A stretch of 64,000 nucleotides of DNA from positions 57,329 to 121,328 of the forward strand of contig CANFQX010000010.1 of NCBI GenBank assembly GCA_947449255.1. Reading direction: 5' to 3'. The DNA comes from Pseudobdellovibrionaceae bacterium. GTDB taxonomy: Bacteria; Bdellovibrionota; Bdellovibrionia; Bdellovibrionales; Bdellovibrionaceae. The notes beneath the pieces were generated by a model. The model saw nothing but the letters and a program-made list of their open reading frames with translations, had not been told where the DNA came from and did no database searches. Within the stretch, counting starts at the first letter, position 1; each line of letters opens with the position of its first letter. The position numbers and the translations under genes were made by a program. Of this stretch, positions 18,590 to 27,778 are shown in pieces.

Positions 18590-20278
18590 ATGGCCGCTGA
18601 TATTCAGACGATCCTTTCAAAGGCGACATCTCTGACTCTAGATCAAATCAGATCTGTTCTGCAAAGTCCTTCGTTGGTCAGACCAATAACTGTGGGCGAA
18701 GCCTTGAATTCAAAGGATTTCACTTCGGCCGATGAATTGGTTTCTGATCTTTGTAAAGAATTAGGTTTGGATTTCATTAAAGATATTCCCGTCAGTGACA
18801 TCTCGGCTGATTTAGTTCGCGATATTCCAATCAATTATGCCAAACAACATCAGATCTTGCCCTACAAAGAAGATTCTGAAACTCTCTTGGCCTTAACCAG
18901 CAACCCTGTGAATCTTAAAACCCTTGAGGATCTAAAAGTCCTCTTTGGCAAAAAAGTTCATCCTCTCATTACGACCTCGGTGCGATTGCAAGATGCGATC
19001 AATCGCGTATATGAAAAAAGCACTTCGAATCTTTCAGGGCTGGGTGAAATTGAAGAAGAAGACTACGATTTGGATGACCCCATTGTTGATCTTCTTGATG
19101 CCGGTGAAGACGATGCGCCTGTTATCAAATTAGTGAATAGTATTCTCTTTCGTGCGGTGAAAGAAAAAGCCTCCGACATCCATCTTGAACCTTACGAAAA
19201 AGATATGGTTGTGCGCTTTCGAGTGGATGGCATATTGATGGATATTCATAAGCCACCAAAAAAATTACAAAATGCAATCACCTCTCGTATTAAGGTCATG
19301 GCCAATTTAAATATCGCCGAAAAGCGACTGCCCCAAGATGGCCGCATTCCACTCAAGGTGGGTGGCAAAGACATTGATATCCGTCTTTCTACAGTGCCTA
19401 CGGCTCATGGCGAACGCCTGGTTATGCGGATCCAAGATAGATCCAGTGTTGTGCTTGAGCTGAAACAACTGGGGTTTTCAAATGCAAATTTGACAAGGCT
19501 TGATGATTTATTAAGTCGAAATGATGGGATCTTGCTTGTCACTGGCCCCACTGGTTCTGGAAAATCCACGACTCTTTACGGTGCCTTGATGAAAATCAAT
19601 AAGCCTGATATCAATATTTTGACCGTTGAAGATCCCGTCGAGCAGCGAATTCATGGTCTTGGCCAAGTTCAAGTGAACTCAAAAATTGGTTTAACCTTCG
19701 CCTCAGGCCTGCGCGCCTTTCTTCGTCAAGATCCAGATGTCATCATGGTCGGAGAGATCCGGGACTTAGAAACGGCCGAGCTTGCGATTCAAGCCTCCCT
19801 GACTGGCCATTTGGTTTTATCAACTCTGCATACAAATGACTCCGCTGGAGCCTTTCCACGATTGATTGACTTTGGTGTTGAACCTTTCTTGATTGCAACC
19901 TCTGTGATGGGAGTGATTGCTCAGCGATTGGTTCGATTGCTTTGTCCGCATTGCAAAGCTCCCCATGAACCCACTGACTTTGAATTGCAAGTTTTAGGAA
20001 TCACTCGGGCGCAAACAAAAGGTCACCATATTTGCAAGGCTATGGGCTGCAACCACTGCAGTCAAAAAGGTTACTCTGGGCGAACAACGATCAGTGAATT
20101 GTTGGTTGTCAATGATGATATTAGAAGCTTGATCATGCAAAGAAAAGATGGCAGCTCGATCAAAAAAGTGGCCCTTGCAAACAACATGGTGACTTTTCGC
20201 GAACATGGAATTCAAAAAGTATTGACTGGTTTTACCACCATTGAGCAATTAACAACGAACACCCAATTGGATATTTAA
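18590..20278 (+). CDS. gspE: Type II secretion system ATPase GspE
   Basis: The 562-residue cytoplasmic ATPase powers pseudopilus assembly. It has an N-terminal GspE-N domain, a Walker A loop (GPTGSGKST, about residue 318), a Walker B region (DPDVIMVGEIRD) and a C-terminal four-cysteine zinc site (CPHC near 452, CNHC near 486). Those metal cysteines are typical of GspE/PilB ATPases that assemble rather than retract. AAAGGA overlaps the end of gspD and serves as its ribosome binding site. Confidence 0.96.
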   Translation: MAADIQTILSKATSLTLDQIRSVLQSPSLVRPITVGEALNSKDFTSADELVSDLCKELGLDFIKDIPVSDISADLVRDIPINYAKQHQILPYKEDSETLLALTSNPVNLKTLEDLKVLFGKKVHPLITTSVRLQDAINRVYEKSTSNLSGLGEIEEEDYDLDDPIVDLLDAGEDDAPVIKLVNSILFRAVKEKASDIHLEPYEKDMVVRFRVDGILMDIHKPPKKLQNAITSRIKVMANLNIAEKRLPQDGRIPLKVGGKDIDIRLSTVPTAHGERLVMRIQDRSSVVLELKQLGFSNANLTRLDDLLSRNDGILLVTGPTGSGKSTTLYGALMKINKPDINILTVEDPVEQRIHGLGQVQVNSKIGLTFASGLRAFLRQDPDVIMVGEIRDLETAELAIQASLTGHLVLSTLHTNDSAGAFPRLIDFGVEPFLIATSVMGVIAQRLVRLLCPHCKAPHEPTDFELQVLGITRAQTKGHHICKAMGCNHCSQKGYSGRTTISELLVVNDDIRSLIMQRKDGSSIKKVALANNMVTFREHGIQKVLTGFTTIEQLTTNTQLDI

Positions 20279-20282
20279 TAGC

Positions 20283-21500
20283 ATGCCTATTTTTGAGTAC
20301 AAAGGCCTCACACGAGACGGAAGAAACACCAAAGGCGTTATCGATGCCGAGAACCTCCGTGCAGCACGCGCTAAACTCAAAAAAGACAATATCTATGTTG
20401 TAGACATCAAGGATAAGAAAAAAGCGGATCCAAGAAGAAACAAAGGACCCCGCTCCACCAAGAAAGTTTCTGTGAATGATTTGGCCTTGATGACTCGTCA
20501 GCTGGCGACCTTAATTAAAGCCAACATTCCCCTTGTCGATGCACTTCTTGCTGTTTCTGAGCAGGTCGAAAATCCAGCCCTTGCAGAAGCTGTGGCCGAC
20601 TGTAAAAACATGGTCAACGAAGGGGCAACCCTGCATAAATCCCTTCAGAAATATCCGCATATATTTACTAATATTTATATTTCGATGGCTGAAGCCGGCG
20701 AATTGTCTGGAAGCCTCGATGTGATGTTGCTGCGGCTTGCTGAATTTACTGAAGCACAAGCTGAACTTCGCGCCAAAGTTTCAAGTGCTATGACCTATCC
20801 CGTAATTATGCTTGTGGTGACCGGTGGATTGCTTTCATTTCTATTTATCTTTTTAATTCCTAAGATGGTGACCGTCTTTGAATCCGCTCCAACTTTAGTC
20901 TTGCCCTGGTACACCGTGGCCATGATTAGCCTGAGTCAATTCATGGTCAATTATTGGTACCTTATTTTTGGCAGCTTATTTATTGCCTTCATCCTTTTTA
21001 GAAATTGGAAAAGCACCCCCACTGGAAGAATTCAATGGGACACGATCTCTTTGAAGTTGCCCCTGATGGGACCTACTATTCGAATGGTGGCCGTATCAAG
21101 ATTTACCAGAACATTGGGAACTCTCCTTAAGGGTGGCGTCCCGATGCTGACAGCCTTAGATATTGTCCGCAATGTGGTCGACAATCATGTTTTAGCTTTA
21201 GCTATTGATGAAGCCCGCAGCAACATTTCAGAAGGTGAAACAATATCAGGTCCATTAAAAAAATCAGGCCAGTTTCCACCTATTGTGATTCACATGGTGA
21301 ACATAGGTGAAAAAACTGGGGATCTAGAAAATATGTTGATGCAGGTCTCTGAGGCCTATGACTTTCAAGTGAAAAACAAACTTGAGGCCCTCACCAGTTT
21401 AATGGGACCGGTGGTCATTGTAATCATGGGCTTTGCCATTGCCATGATCGTCTTTGCCGTGATGATTCCAATGTTTGAGATGACAAATTTAGCAGGTTGA
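20283..21500 (+). CDS. gspF: Type II secretion system platform protein GspF
   Basis: The 405-residue inner-membrane protein contains two T2SSF domains and three membrane helices (about residues 172-195, 220-240 and 375-398). GspF couples the GspE ATPase to pseudopilin assembly. The opening MPIFEYKGLTRDG is typical. The start is only 4 bases after the gspE stop. Confidence 0.95.
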   Translation: MPIFEYKGLTRDGRNTKGVIDAENLRAARAKLKKDNIYVVDIKDKKKADPRRNKGPRSTKKVSVNDLALMTRQLATLIKANIPLVDALLAVSEQVENPALAEAVADCKNMVNEGATLHKSLQKYPHIFTNIYISMAEAGELSGSLDVMLLRLAEFTEAQAELRAKVSSAMTYPVIMLVVTGGLLSFLFIFLIPKMVTVFESAPTLVLPWYTVAMISLSQFMVNYWYLIFGSLFIAFILFRNWKSTPTGRIQWDTISLKLPLMGPTIRMVAVSRFTRTLGTLLKGGVPMLTALDIVRNVVDNHVLALAIDEARSNISEGETISGPLKKSGQFPPIVIHMVNIGEKTGDLENMLMQVSEAYDFQVKNKLEALTSLMGPVVIVIMGFAIAMIVFAVMIPMFEMTNLAG

Positions 21501-21609
21501 TTGTAGCTCACATAGACAAAAAGAAGCAACATGACTTTACCTGGCGAAAAAATAGGAATAACCTTATTTCTTTGAAGTCTTAAGAGACTTGATATGAAGG
21601 AGTACATTA

Positions 21610-22020
21610 ATGTCACATTTCAATAACAAAAAAGGCATGACCTTGATTGAGATCATGATCGTTCTTGCAATCATCGGTGGTATCGCAGCCCTTTTATTGC
21701 CTCGATTAACGGGACAACTCGATAAAGCCAAACAAAAAGAAGCACGCATTCAAATGAGCCAAATCGTGAATGCACTTTCCATGTATTATACAGATTGTGG
21801 AAAATATCCGACAGCACTGAGTGGCCTAGTGAAGCAAGATGCCAATTGCAACAACTGGGGCCCTGAAGCTTATCTTAAAAAAGACCCTAAAGATCCATGG
21901 GGACACGAGTTTACCTATGAAATCAGCGGCAACGAATATCAATTAAAGTGTTTCGGCAAAGATGGTCGCGAAGGCGGATCTGGCTATGACCTTGATATCA
22001 CGCTCGAAGATATACAGTAA
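21610..22020 (+). CDS. gspG: Major pseudopilin GspG
   Basis: The 136-residue type IV pilin-like protein has a short basic leader cut after Gly9 and a mature N-terminus MTLIE with Glu5. Mature position 1 is Met, where most relatives have a Phe that is N-methylated. The C-terminal part (KDPWGHEFTYE, KDGREGGSGYDLD) has the Asp-rich loop that binds calcium in GspG. AAGGAG lies 6 bases before the ATG. It is the main subunit of the pseudopilus; the 109-base gap before it may allow separate expression. Confidence 0.95.
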   Translation: MSHFNNKKGMTLIEIMIVLAIIGGIAALLLPRLTGQLDKAKQKEARIQMSQIVNALSMYYTDCGKYPTALSGLVKQDANCNNWGPEAYLKKDPKDPWGHEFTYEISGNEYQLKCFGKDGREGGSGYDLDITLEDIQ

Positions 22021-22024
22021 AATC

Positions 22025-22621
22025 ATGAATGAAAAGGGGTTCACCCTGATTGAGGTGATGATCGTGTTGGCTCTCGTTGGAGCCCTCATCGGTTATGGTG
22101 CCCCCCGACTCTTCAAGAAACAATCCAATGTCAAATCGGTGGCGCGACACTTTCTCGTGCTCAGCCGCGAAATTCGCAATAAAGCTCGGCTTTCAAATTC
22201 AACCTACCGCCTGGTTATTGAAATGGATGACAAAAATTCTAAGTATTGGGTTGAAAAAGCCAGCGGCCCCCGCACCATCGATATTGAGGCTGCGGAATTA
22301 GAAAAAGAAAAAAATAGTGATAAAAAATCGGATAAAGAGAATGCTCCGCCGCCTCTTTTTCAAAACGATAAGTCTCTTTCAAAAGGGGATCAAAAATTGC
22401 CTGATGGACTGCGCTTTGGTCAGGTCGAAACCGTAAACTCAAAAGCACCCATCAGTTCTGGCACGGCCTACATCCATTTCTTTCCAGAGGGTTTTGTCGA
22501 GGCCGCTGCCATTCAAATCACAGATGGAAATAAATTAACTTGGACTCTTGTTTTTAATCCTTTAACGGGTCAAGCTGATATTATCGAAAAAGCTCAGTCG
22601 TTAAAGGAAATCAAAAGGTGA
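22025..22621 (+). CDS. gspH: Minor pseudopilin GspH
   Basis: The start chosen is the ATG at 22025, four bases after the gspG stop, giving 198 residues with a leader cut after Gly5 (KG/FTLIEVM). The globular domain has a Lys/Asp/Glu-rich insertion near residues 94-125 that looks like a flexible loop. GspH is a minor pseudopilin at the tip complex with GspI, J and K. The end overlaps the gspI start (GTGA). Confidence 0.88.
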   Translation: MNEKGFTLIEVMIVLALVGALIGYGAPRLFKKQSNVKSVARHFLVLSREIRNKARLSNSTYRLVIEMDDKNSKYWVEKASGPRTIDIEAAELEKEKNSDKKSDKENAPPPLFQNDKSLSKGDQKLPDGLRFGQVETVNSKAPISSGTAYIHFFPEGFVEAAAIQITDGNKLTWTLVFNPLTGQADIIEKAQSLKEIKR

Positions 22622-23130
22622 ATCGAAAAGCTTTCACACTCATAGAGACCATGATTGCAATGGTTATCCTTTCTTCGGGAATCATGCTTCTGACAAGTTC
22701 CTGGGGCAGCAGCTTTATGCGCGTAAAAAAAACACAAACAACGACTGAAGTGGCCGCACTGCTCGAAAGAAAAATGGCCGAAATTGAAATGGAGTACACC
22801 GGGAAACCTTTGGATTCCATTCAAGATAAAGAAGACGATTTTGGCGCCGAATATCCTCAATACTCATGGAAAATGGAAGCTAAAGATTTTGAAGTTCCTG
22901 ACATTTCCGCAACCCTAACGGCCAACAAAAAAGGCGGCAACGGTGTCGATGAAATGGAACTGACAATGATGAAAACTTTGACTGATCATCTTTCAAAAAC
23001 GATCAAAGAAGTTAAGGTTACAATTATTTTTAAAGCTGGAAAAAAACCTCAACAGTTTTCTGCGACTCAATATTTCATCGATTTTGACAAAGAAATCCCG
23101 ATGCCCTCGATGCCTGGCGCTGGGGGTTGA
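22618..23130 (+). CDS. gspI: Minor pseudopilin GspI
   Basis: The 170-residue pilin-like protein begins with GTG overlapping the gspH stop. Its leader is NRKA/FTLIETM, so the residue before the cut is Ala instead of the usual Gly. Glu5 is present. GspI starts assembly of the pseudopilus tip with J and K. The assignment follows the G-H-I-J-K order as well as the sequence. Confidence 0.85.
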   Translation: MNRKAFTLIETMIAMVILSSGIMLLTSSWGSSFMRVKKTQTTTEVAALLERKMAEIEMEYTGKPLDSIQDKEDDFGAEYPQYSWKMEAKDFEVPDISATLTANKKGGNGVDEMELTMMKTLTDHLSKTIKEVKVTIIFKAGKKPQQFSATQYFIDFDKEIPMPSMPGAGG

Positions 23131-24035
23131 TAGTGAATTTTCATTTAAAACAAAATAGATCAAAACAACATGGCTTCACCTTGATTGAAGTCATGATCAC
23201 AATCACTATCTTGGGAACTCTGACTGTTTTGGCAGCGCAATCGATTCAACAGGCCATCAAGGCCAAAATAAAATTGCAATCACAAATTGACGATGTTTCC
23301 CATATGAGAGATGCCGTTCGTCTTTTAGAAAGAGACATCAATCTGGCCTTTCACTTCAGAGACATTGAAAAAGAGCTGCTTGCTTTATCCAAGAAAAAGC
23401 AAAAGGCGGCAGCTGCAGCGAAAGGTACGACTCCGCCACCCGATGGTGGCTTCCCCGACGATGGAGGATTTACCGGCGATGTTGGCTTTCAAGATCCAAA
23501 TGGCACTCAAGAAAAACGAGAAGTTCCCCGTGTGGATCCCGAGACACATTTAATCGGGACAAATGAGGCCATTAATTTTGTGACCATGAATAATGCCCGC
23601 ACCGTTCGCAATTCAAAACAGGCCGACTTTGTTGAGGTGGGTTACATGCTGAAGGATTGCAAAAATTTACAAGAAGACAATGAATCCTCTAAATGTCTGT
23701 GGCGACGAAGTTCTCCTTTTGTTGACTCCGATGTGACCAAGGGGGGCGACGAAGTTGTCCTCTTAGAAAATGTCGCTGAGTTTAAGCTCCGGTATCTGGG
23801 CAGGGGCAAACAAGATTGGGTCAGTGATTGGCGCACAGACAAGCAAGGAGATGGGGCTACCAAGGGAAAATTCCCGCAAGCTGTTGAAATTTCTGTCACC
23901 GTCAACAAGCAGCAAGCCAAAAAAAATAAAAAATACTCCATGCAAATGGTTGTTCCTATTCACTTTCCTAACAATCCAGAGGAGGACACAAATGCGAAGG
24001 GCAATCCACCGACTTCGAATTCTCCTTTCAAATAA
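23127..24035 (+). CDS. gspJ: Minor pseudopilin GspJ with low-complexity insertion
   Basis: The 302-residue protein has a leader cut before FTLIEVM (near residue 17). The start is TTG at 23127, overlapping the gspI stop, or GTG at 23133. It is longer than many GspJ proteins because of an Ala/Lys then Gly/Asp/Phe-rich insertion at about residues 88-125, with short repeats DGGF, DGGF, DVGF. The C-terminal domain is GspJ-like. It overlaps the start of gspK by 44 bases. Confidence 0.85.
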   Translation: MIVNFHLKQNRSKQHGFTLIEVMITITILGTLTVLAAQSIQQAIKAKIKLQSQIDDVSHMRDAVRLLERDINLAFHFRDIEKELLALSKKKQKAAAAAKGTTPPPDGGFPDDGGFTGDVGFQDPNGTQEKREVPRVDPETHLIGTNEAINFVTMNNARTVRNSKQADFVEVGYMLKDCKNLQEDNESSKCLWRRSSPFVDSDVTKGGDEVVLLENVAEFKLRYLGRGKQDWVSDWRTDKQGDGATKGKFPQAVEISVTVNKQQAKKNKKYSMQMVVPIHFPNNPEEDTNAKGNPPTSNSPFK

Positions 24036-25242
24036 AAATAAACAAATTAATAACGATCGCGGAATTGCTTTGATGATTGCTATTGCCTGCGTGATGTTGA
24101 TTATGTATTTCGCTATGGAAATCTCCTATGATGCCAGGATAGAATACGAAGTTAATTCTCAAGGGCTTAACAGAATCAAGGCTTACTATGCCGCCAAGTC
24201 AGGGGTTCAACTGAGCTTGCTGAGAATAAAAATTTACCAACAAGCCCAGGCAAAACTTGCATCCACACTGGGGTCTAACAACCCACTGCTAGATAAAATT
24301 TGGCAGTTTCCGTTTGCATGGCCTCTACCCATCCCTGATGAAATGAGTGCCATTGATAAAGATAAATTTAAAAAACTCACCAAAGAATCCAGTATGGATT
24401 CAAGCTATTTTGTCACAATAGAGGACGAAGGCTCCCGCATTGATATTAATGATTTAGGATCCCCTTCAAAAAGCCTGCAGGAAATAACCAAGACTCAATT
24501 ACTCAATATTTTCGAGCAGAAAAAAAAAGAAGACGAAGAATTTGGCCGCAAATATGCCAACGTTCGCTTTGAAGAAATCATCAACAGCATCGCGGACTGG
24601 ATGAGCCCCAAATCTCAATCCCTCAATGGTGGCGACAAAAAATCACGCTTTTCAGATTTAAACCAGGAGTCCCAGGGAGACAATTTCCCGCCCAATCGTA
24701 GTTTTAGAAGTCTGGCCGAACTTCATTTTATTCCAGGAATGACAGATGAATTCTTTGAACTGCTGGCTCCGCGAATCACGATCTATGGAATGAAGGGAAT
24801 CAACCCCAATATAGCAAGCAAGGAAGTCCTTAAGTCTCTGGACCCTGCAATGACAGAAGAAGTTGTCAGCGCACTGATGGCACGCCGAAGTGCCGCCAAC
24901 GAAAGCCCCTTTAAAACTGAGGAAGAGTTTTGGGATTTTGTTCAACAAAAAGGTGTTCGCATTGACGCAACAAAAAAACAGATACCTCTCATTTTTGAAT
25001 CTGTTTTCAATTTTAAAATTCGCAGCATTGGGGAATTTGCCGGAGCAACCCGGGAAATCACGGCCATTGTCATGGATTTTAATAAAACGGCTGACAAAAT
25101 TAATTCCTACCAAGAAAAAGACAAAAAAAACGAATCTGGAGCCAGTGATCCTGGTGGAGGCAAGGCTGGAGCTGATAAAAAACCAACTCCCGACCCGATT
25201 CCCAAGGGACCCCCTCGTGTTGTTTATTGGACTGAAAGATAA
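23992..25242 (+). CDS. gspK: Type II secretion minor pseudopilin GspK
   Basis: The start chosen is the ATG at 23992, preceded by GAGGAGG, giving 416 residues; the frame is open further upstream but only inside gspJ. The leader ends DRG/IALMIA, lacking Glu5 as is normal for GspK. The large alpha domain includes the EDEGSRIDINDLG block near residue 145. The C-terminal 45 residues are a Lys/Gly/Pro-rich tail. GspK caps the pseudopilus tip. It is the last gene of this operon. Confidence 0.92.
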   Translation: MRRAIHRLRILLSNKNKQINNDRGIALMIAIACVMLIMYFAMEISYDARIEYEVNSQGLNRIKAYYAAKSGVQLSLLRIKIYQQAQAKLASTLGSNNPLLDKIWQFPFAWPLPIPDEMSAIDKDKFKKLTKESSMDSSYFVTIEDEGSRIDINDLGSPSKSLQEITKTQLLNIFEQKKKEDEEFGRKYANVRFEEIINSIADWMSPKSQSLNGGDKKSRFSDLNQESQGDNFPPNRSFRSLAELHFIPGMTDEFFELLAPRITIYGMKGINPNIASKEVLKSLDPAMTEEVVSALMARRSAANESPFKTEEEFWDFVQQKGVRIDATKKQIPLIFESVFNFKIRSIGEFAGATREITAIVMDFNKTADKINSYQEKDKKNESGASDPGGGKAGADKKPTPDPIPKGPPRVVYWTER

Positions 25243-25257
25243 GGTGCCACCTTTATT
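25241..25257. terminator. Mini hairpin spanning two convergent stop codons
   Basis: AAGGT-GCC-ACCTT (25241-25253) followed by TATTT joins the gspK stop and the stop of the opposite gene, which are 10 bases apart. The stem is short, so terminator function is tentative. Confidence 0.35.
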
Positions 25258-25654
25258 TGACAGTAACCTCTATAGTTTTTGATAAGCTCTCGCCATAAGA
25301 TCGGTGAGCAAAATCAGCAAATTGCAATGTCAAAGTGTGTTTCCCCGGAGTCAATGTGATATCGGTCTCCGTTTGACTTTTGCCAAAATGAATATGATTG
25401 ACGTCACTAGGAATGATTCCACCCGCTGTGATCGGCTTTTGATCAATTAAAATATGATGATGTCCACAAGTTTTGTCTGCAGTCTCTTTACCTGCGGGAC
25501 AAACCATCCGACCTTCGACTCCCATTTTCACATGAAAAGTTTTTGTAACGACAGCATTATTTTTTGGTTCATCAAAGAAAACTCCTGCTGTTGCAAATGC
25601 ATTCAAATTTATACTTGTTAAGATCAAGAATAGGCTAGCTGATTTTTTTTTCAT
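25253..25654 (-). CDS. DUF4399 domain periplasmic protein
   Basis: The 133-residue protein has a signal peptide (1-20) and a DUF4399-like domain: VFFDEPKNNAVV near residue 26, then a His-rich CGHHHILID motif near residue 62 and NHIHFGKSQTE near 86. The four to five His residues suggest metal binding, but the family's function is not established. Its expected length matches. It is divergent from tolB, with a perfect inverted repeat between the two. Confidence 0.8.
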   Translation of the reverse strand: MKKKSASLFLILTSINLNAFATAGVFFDEPKNNAVVTKTFHVKMGVEGRMVCPAGKETADKTCGHHHILIDQKPITAGGIIPSDVNHIHFGKSQTETDITLTPGKHTLTLQFADFAHRSYGESLSKTIEVTVK

Positions 25655-25689
25655 TGAAGATCTCCATCGATTCTTTCTAAAATGTGTTA

Positions 25690-25719
25690 GTGACTATTAA
25701 GTTGAATCTTAATAGTCAC
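25690..25719. repeat. Perfect 12-bp inverted repeat between DUF4399 gene and tolB
   Basis: GTGACTATTAAG (25690-25701) and its exact complement (25708-25719) are separated by TTGAAT. It lies 36 bases upstream of the DUF4399 gene and 72 bases before tolB. A place between two divergent genes suits an operator or a leader hairpin. Confidence 0.8.
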
Positions 25720-25790
25720 CAACAAGCCGTCAACACAAAATAATGGAATTTAAAATCTAACATTATTTTCAGGTTAGCAAGGAATTCATC

Positions 25791-27098
25791 ATGTTTAGAA
25801 TAATCTCGATTTTATTTCTTATCGCTTGCAAGTCCTTTGCAGCAAACAACGATGGGATTTACATTAAGCTTGGCGAAGCCTCCACAAAAAGAGTCGACCT
25901 GGCCTTGATCATTCCCTCCTGCAAAAATGACAATAATTCTTCAGAAATGACTGATCCAACTCAAAATGAAATAAGTAAAGTGGTGTTCGACGATCTTAAG
26001 GTCTCATCCATGTTTAATATTTTTACCAACCCAAATCAGAATAAAAAAGCCGAGATTAGACTTGAGGTTGAATGCACACTCCATAAAGACCAGATCAACC
26101 TTGAAGTGAGCGGATATAAAAAAAGTGCACTCTTAGCATTTTACAATGAAAAATTTCAAGAACCATTGAAGGCAACTCGAAGACTAGCACACACCGTCTC
26201 AAATCATTTTCTTGAAAACTTAACAGGAAAAGCTGGCCCCTTTCTTTCCAGAATAGTTGTTTCTACAGATCGCGCCAACAACCCCAGCCGCGAAATATTC
26301 ACGATGGACTGGGATGGAGAAAATCCCTTCCAAGTGACCAAATTTAGGAATCTCGCTCGCTCACCCAATTGGTCTTGGGATGGAAACTTTATTGCATACA
26401 CGATCATGGTCAAAATAGACAATGGTTTCCATAAAAATCCAGCTTTGATTTTATATAATGTGGCAACGAACAGGCACCATATGATAGCAAACCGCCGAGG
26501 AAACAATTCTGGACCAAGTTTTACTCCCGATGGAAAATCCATTTATATGACCTCGTCTTTTGAGGGCAATTATGACATTTATAAAATTTCTTCAGAAACT
26601 GGTGCAATCCAAGAAAAAATCACCAAGGGACCTTTTTCAGCGATGAACATTGAATCCGCAGTGAGCCCAAATGGAAGTCAAATTGCCTTTTCCTCAGACC
26701 GAAGTCGCAAAACTTCCTTGTACTTGATGAACAGCGATGGCACTGGCGCCAAGCGACTGACAAATTTTAAAGAGTTTGCCAATGCCCCAGCCTGGTCACC
26801 AGATGGAACGAAGATAGCTTTTGCAGCTCAGGACAACAGCAATTTTGATATTTTTGTCATCGATACCAATGGATCAAATCTAAAAAGAATCACAGAAGGC
26901 AAAAGAAAACCCAATGGTCGCTTGGCTCACAACGAATACCCCTCTTTTTCACCAGATGGCCGCTTCATTATGTACACCAGTGATCGAAGTGGAAAAAACC
27001 AGATTTATATTTCAACTATAGATGGCAACAATGAATACCAAATCACCAATGACGAGTTCAACTATTTCAGTCCCAAGTGGTCTTGGATCAATAAATAA
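25791..27098 (+). CDS. tolB: Tol-Pal system beta-propeller protein TolB
   Basis: The 435-residue periplasmic protein has a signal peptide (1-18), an N-terminal TolB domain (about 20-145) and a C-terminal six-bladed WD40-like propeller with repeated PSFSPDGR/WSPDGTKIAF motifs. TolB works with Pal and TolQRA to hold the outer membrane during constriction. No tolQ, tolR, tolA or pal is within the window, so this may be a separate copy. AAGGA precedes the ATG. Confidence 0.85.
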   Translation: MFRIISILFLIACKSFAANNDGIYIKLGEASTKRVDLALIIPSCKNDNNSSEMTDPTQNEISKVVFDDLKVSSMFNIFTNPNQNKKAEIRLEVECTLHKDQINLEVSGYKKSALLAFYNEKFQEPLKATRRLAHTVSNHFLENLTGKAGPFLSRIVVSTDRANNPSREIFTMDWDGENPFQVTKFRNLARSPNWSWDGNFIAYTIMVKIDNGFHKNPALILYNVATNRHHMIANRRGNNSGPSFTPDGKSIYMTSSFEGNYDIYKISSETGAIQEKITKGPFSAMNIESAVSPNGSQIAFSSDRSRKTSLYLMNSDGTGAKRLTNFKEFANAPAWSPDGTKIAFAAQDNSNFDIFVIDTNGSNLKRITEGKRKPNGRLAHNEYPSFSPDGRFIMYTSDRSGKNQIYISTIDGNNEYQITNDEFNYFSPKWSWINK

Positions 27099-27196
27099 AT
27101 TAGCCCTTAGGTTCATGATATGCCTGAGGCAGCCTGCAGAAAACAGCCCGATGATAAAACAGCCTCTGTAAAAAATAACCTGCTAGCCTATATTAT

Positions 27197-27508
27197 TTAG
27201 GCTTTAACCTTGAAGATCTTACTTCTAACACAAATATAAGGATGTGCACCCAAATCCCAACTGCTGTTGCAGCCACAGTTGCAGCCATATTCAAGATAAG
27301 GTCGGCCCATGGCACTTTTGTTATCTAAAAAATCCGTTAGATCGGCTGAGCAGTTGGGGCAACTGTATACGATTTTGGAACTCATGTGAGAACCGAGTGG
27401 CTTTTCACTTTTTTTAAAGGCTTTAATAATTTTACTAACAAACGCCGCTCCAATCACCAAAATTGGTGTAAGAATTATGAAAACGGCTAAAGCAACCAAA
27501 GCGTCCAT
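27197..27508 (-). CDS. Small membrane protein with cysteine-rich tail
   Basis: The 103-residue protein has an N-terminal helix (about residues 4-25) and a cysteine-rich C-terminal part with CPNC near residue 50, CNCGC near 80 and one more Cys near 94, resembling a zinc ribbon. No family was recognised. A membrane anchor with a metal-binding tail is the most that can be said. Confidence 0.5.
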   Translation of the reverse strand: MDALVALAVFIILTPILVIGAAFVSKIIKAFKKSEKPLGSHMSSKIVYSCPNCSADLTDFLDNKSAMGRPYLEYGCNCGCNSSWDLGAHPYICVRSKIFKVKA

Positions 27509-27556
27509 GCTAAATCCTTCATGCTAAGACATCACAGAGATGATAGATAAAGAACC

Positions 27557-27778
27557 TTAGCAGTCTTCAAGCTTAAGAAGGATATTGTTGTATTTCAAGA
27601 AAAATAAATAAATCAAGATGAGGCCACTCCAAACCCCCACTTTTTCTAGAAAGAGGGACTCTGATGTTGATCTGCTGGTCGTGTCTAAAGTCTGCTCAAA
27701 ATTAAAATTAGCTTCTTGATTACAAGATGTTAGACCTGAAAGCCAATCTAAAACTGTCATCAATACATACAATCCCAT
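27557..27778 (-). CDS. Small hypothetical membrane protein
   Basis: The 73-residue frame has a hydrophobic helix near residues 47-63 and a polar N-terminal half. No ribosome binding site or homologue was recognised. It follows the same strand as the gene at 27197 and may be co-transcribed. Confidence 0.3.
   Translation of the reverse strand: MGLYVLMTVLDWLSGLTSCNQEANFNFEQTLDTTSRSTSESLFLEKVGVWSGLILIYLFFLKYNNILLKLEDC

Noticed and set aside
23770..23991. An N-terminal extension of GspK
   Set aside because: It lies inside gspJ, and the ATG at 23992 has a strong ribosome site and the expected leader.
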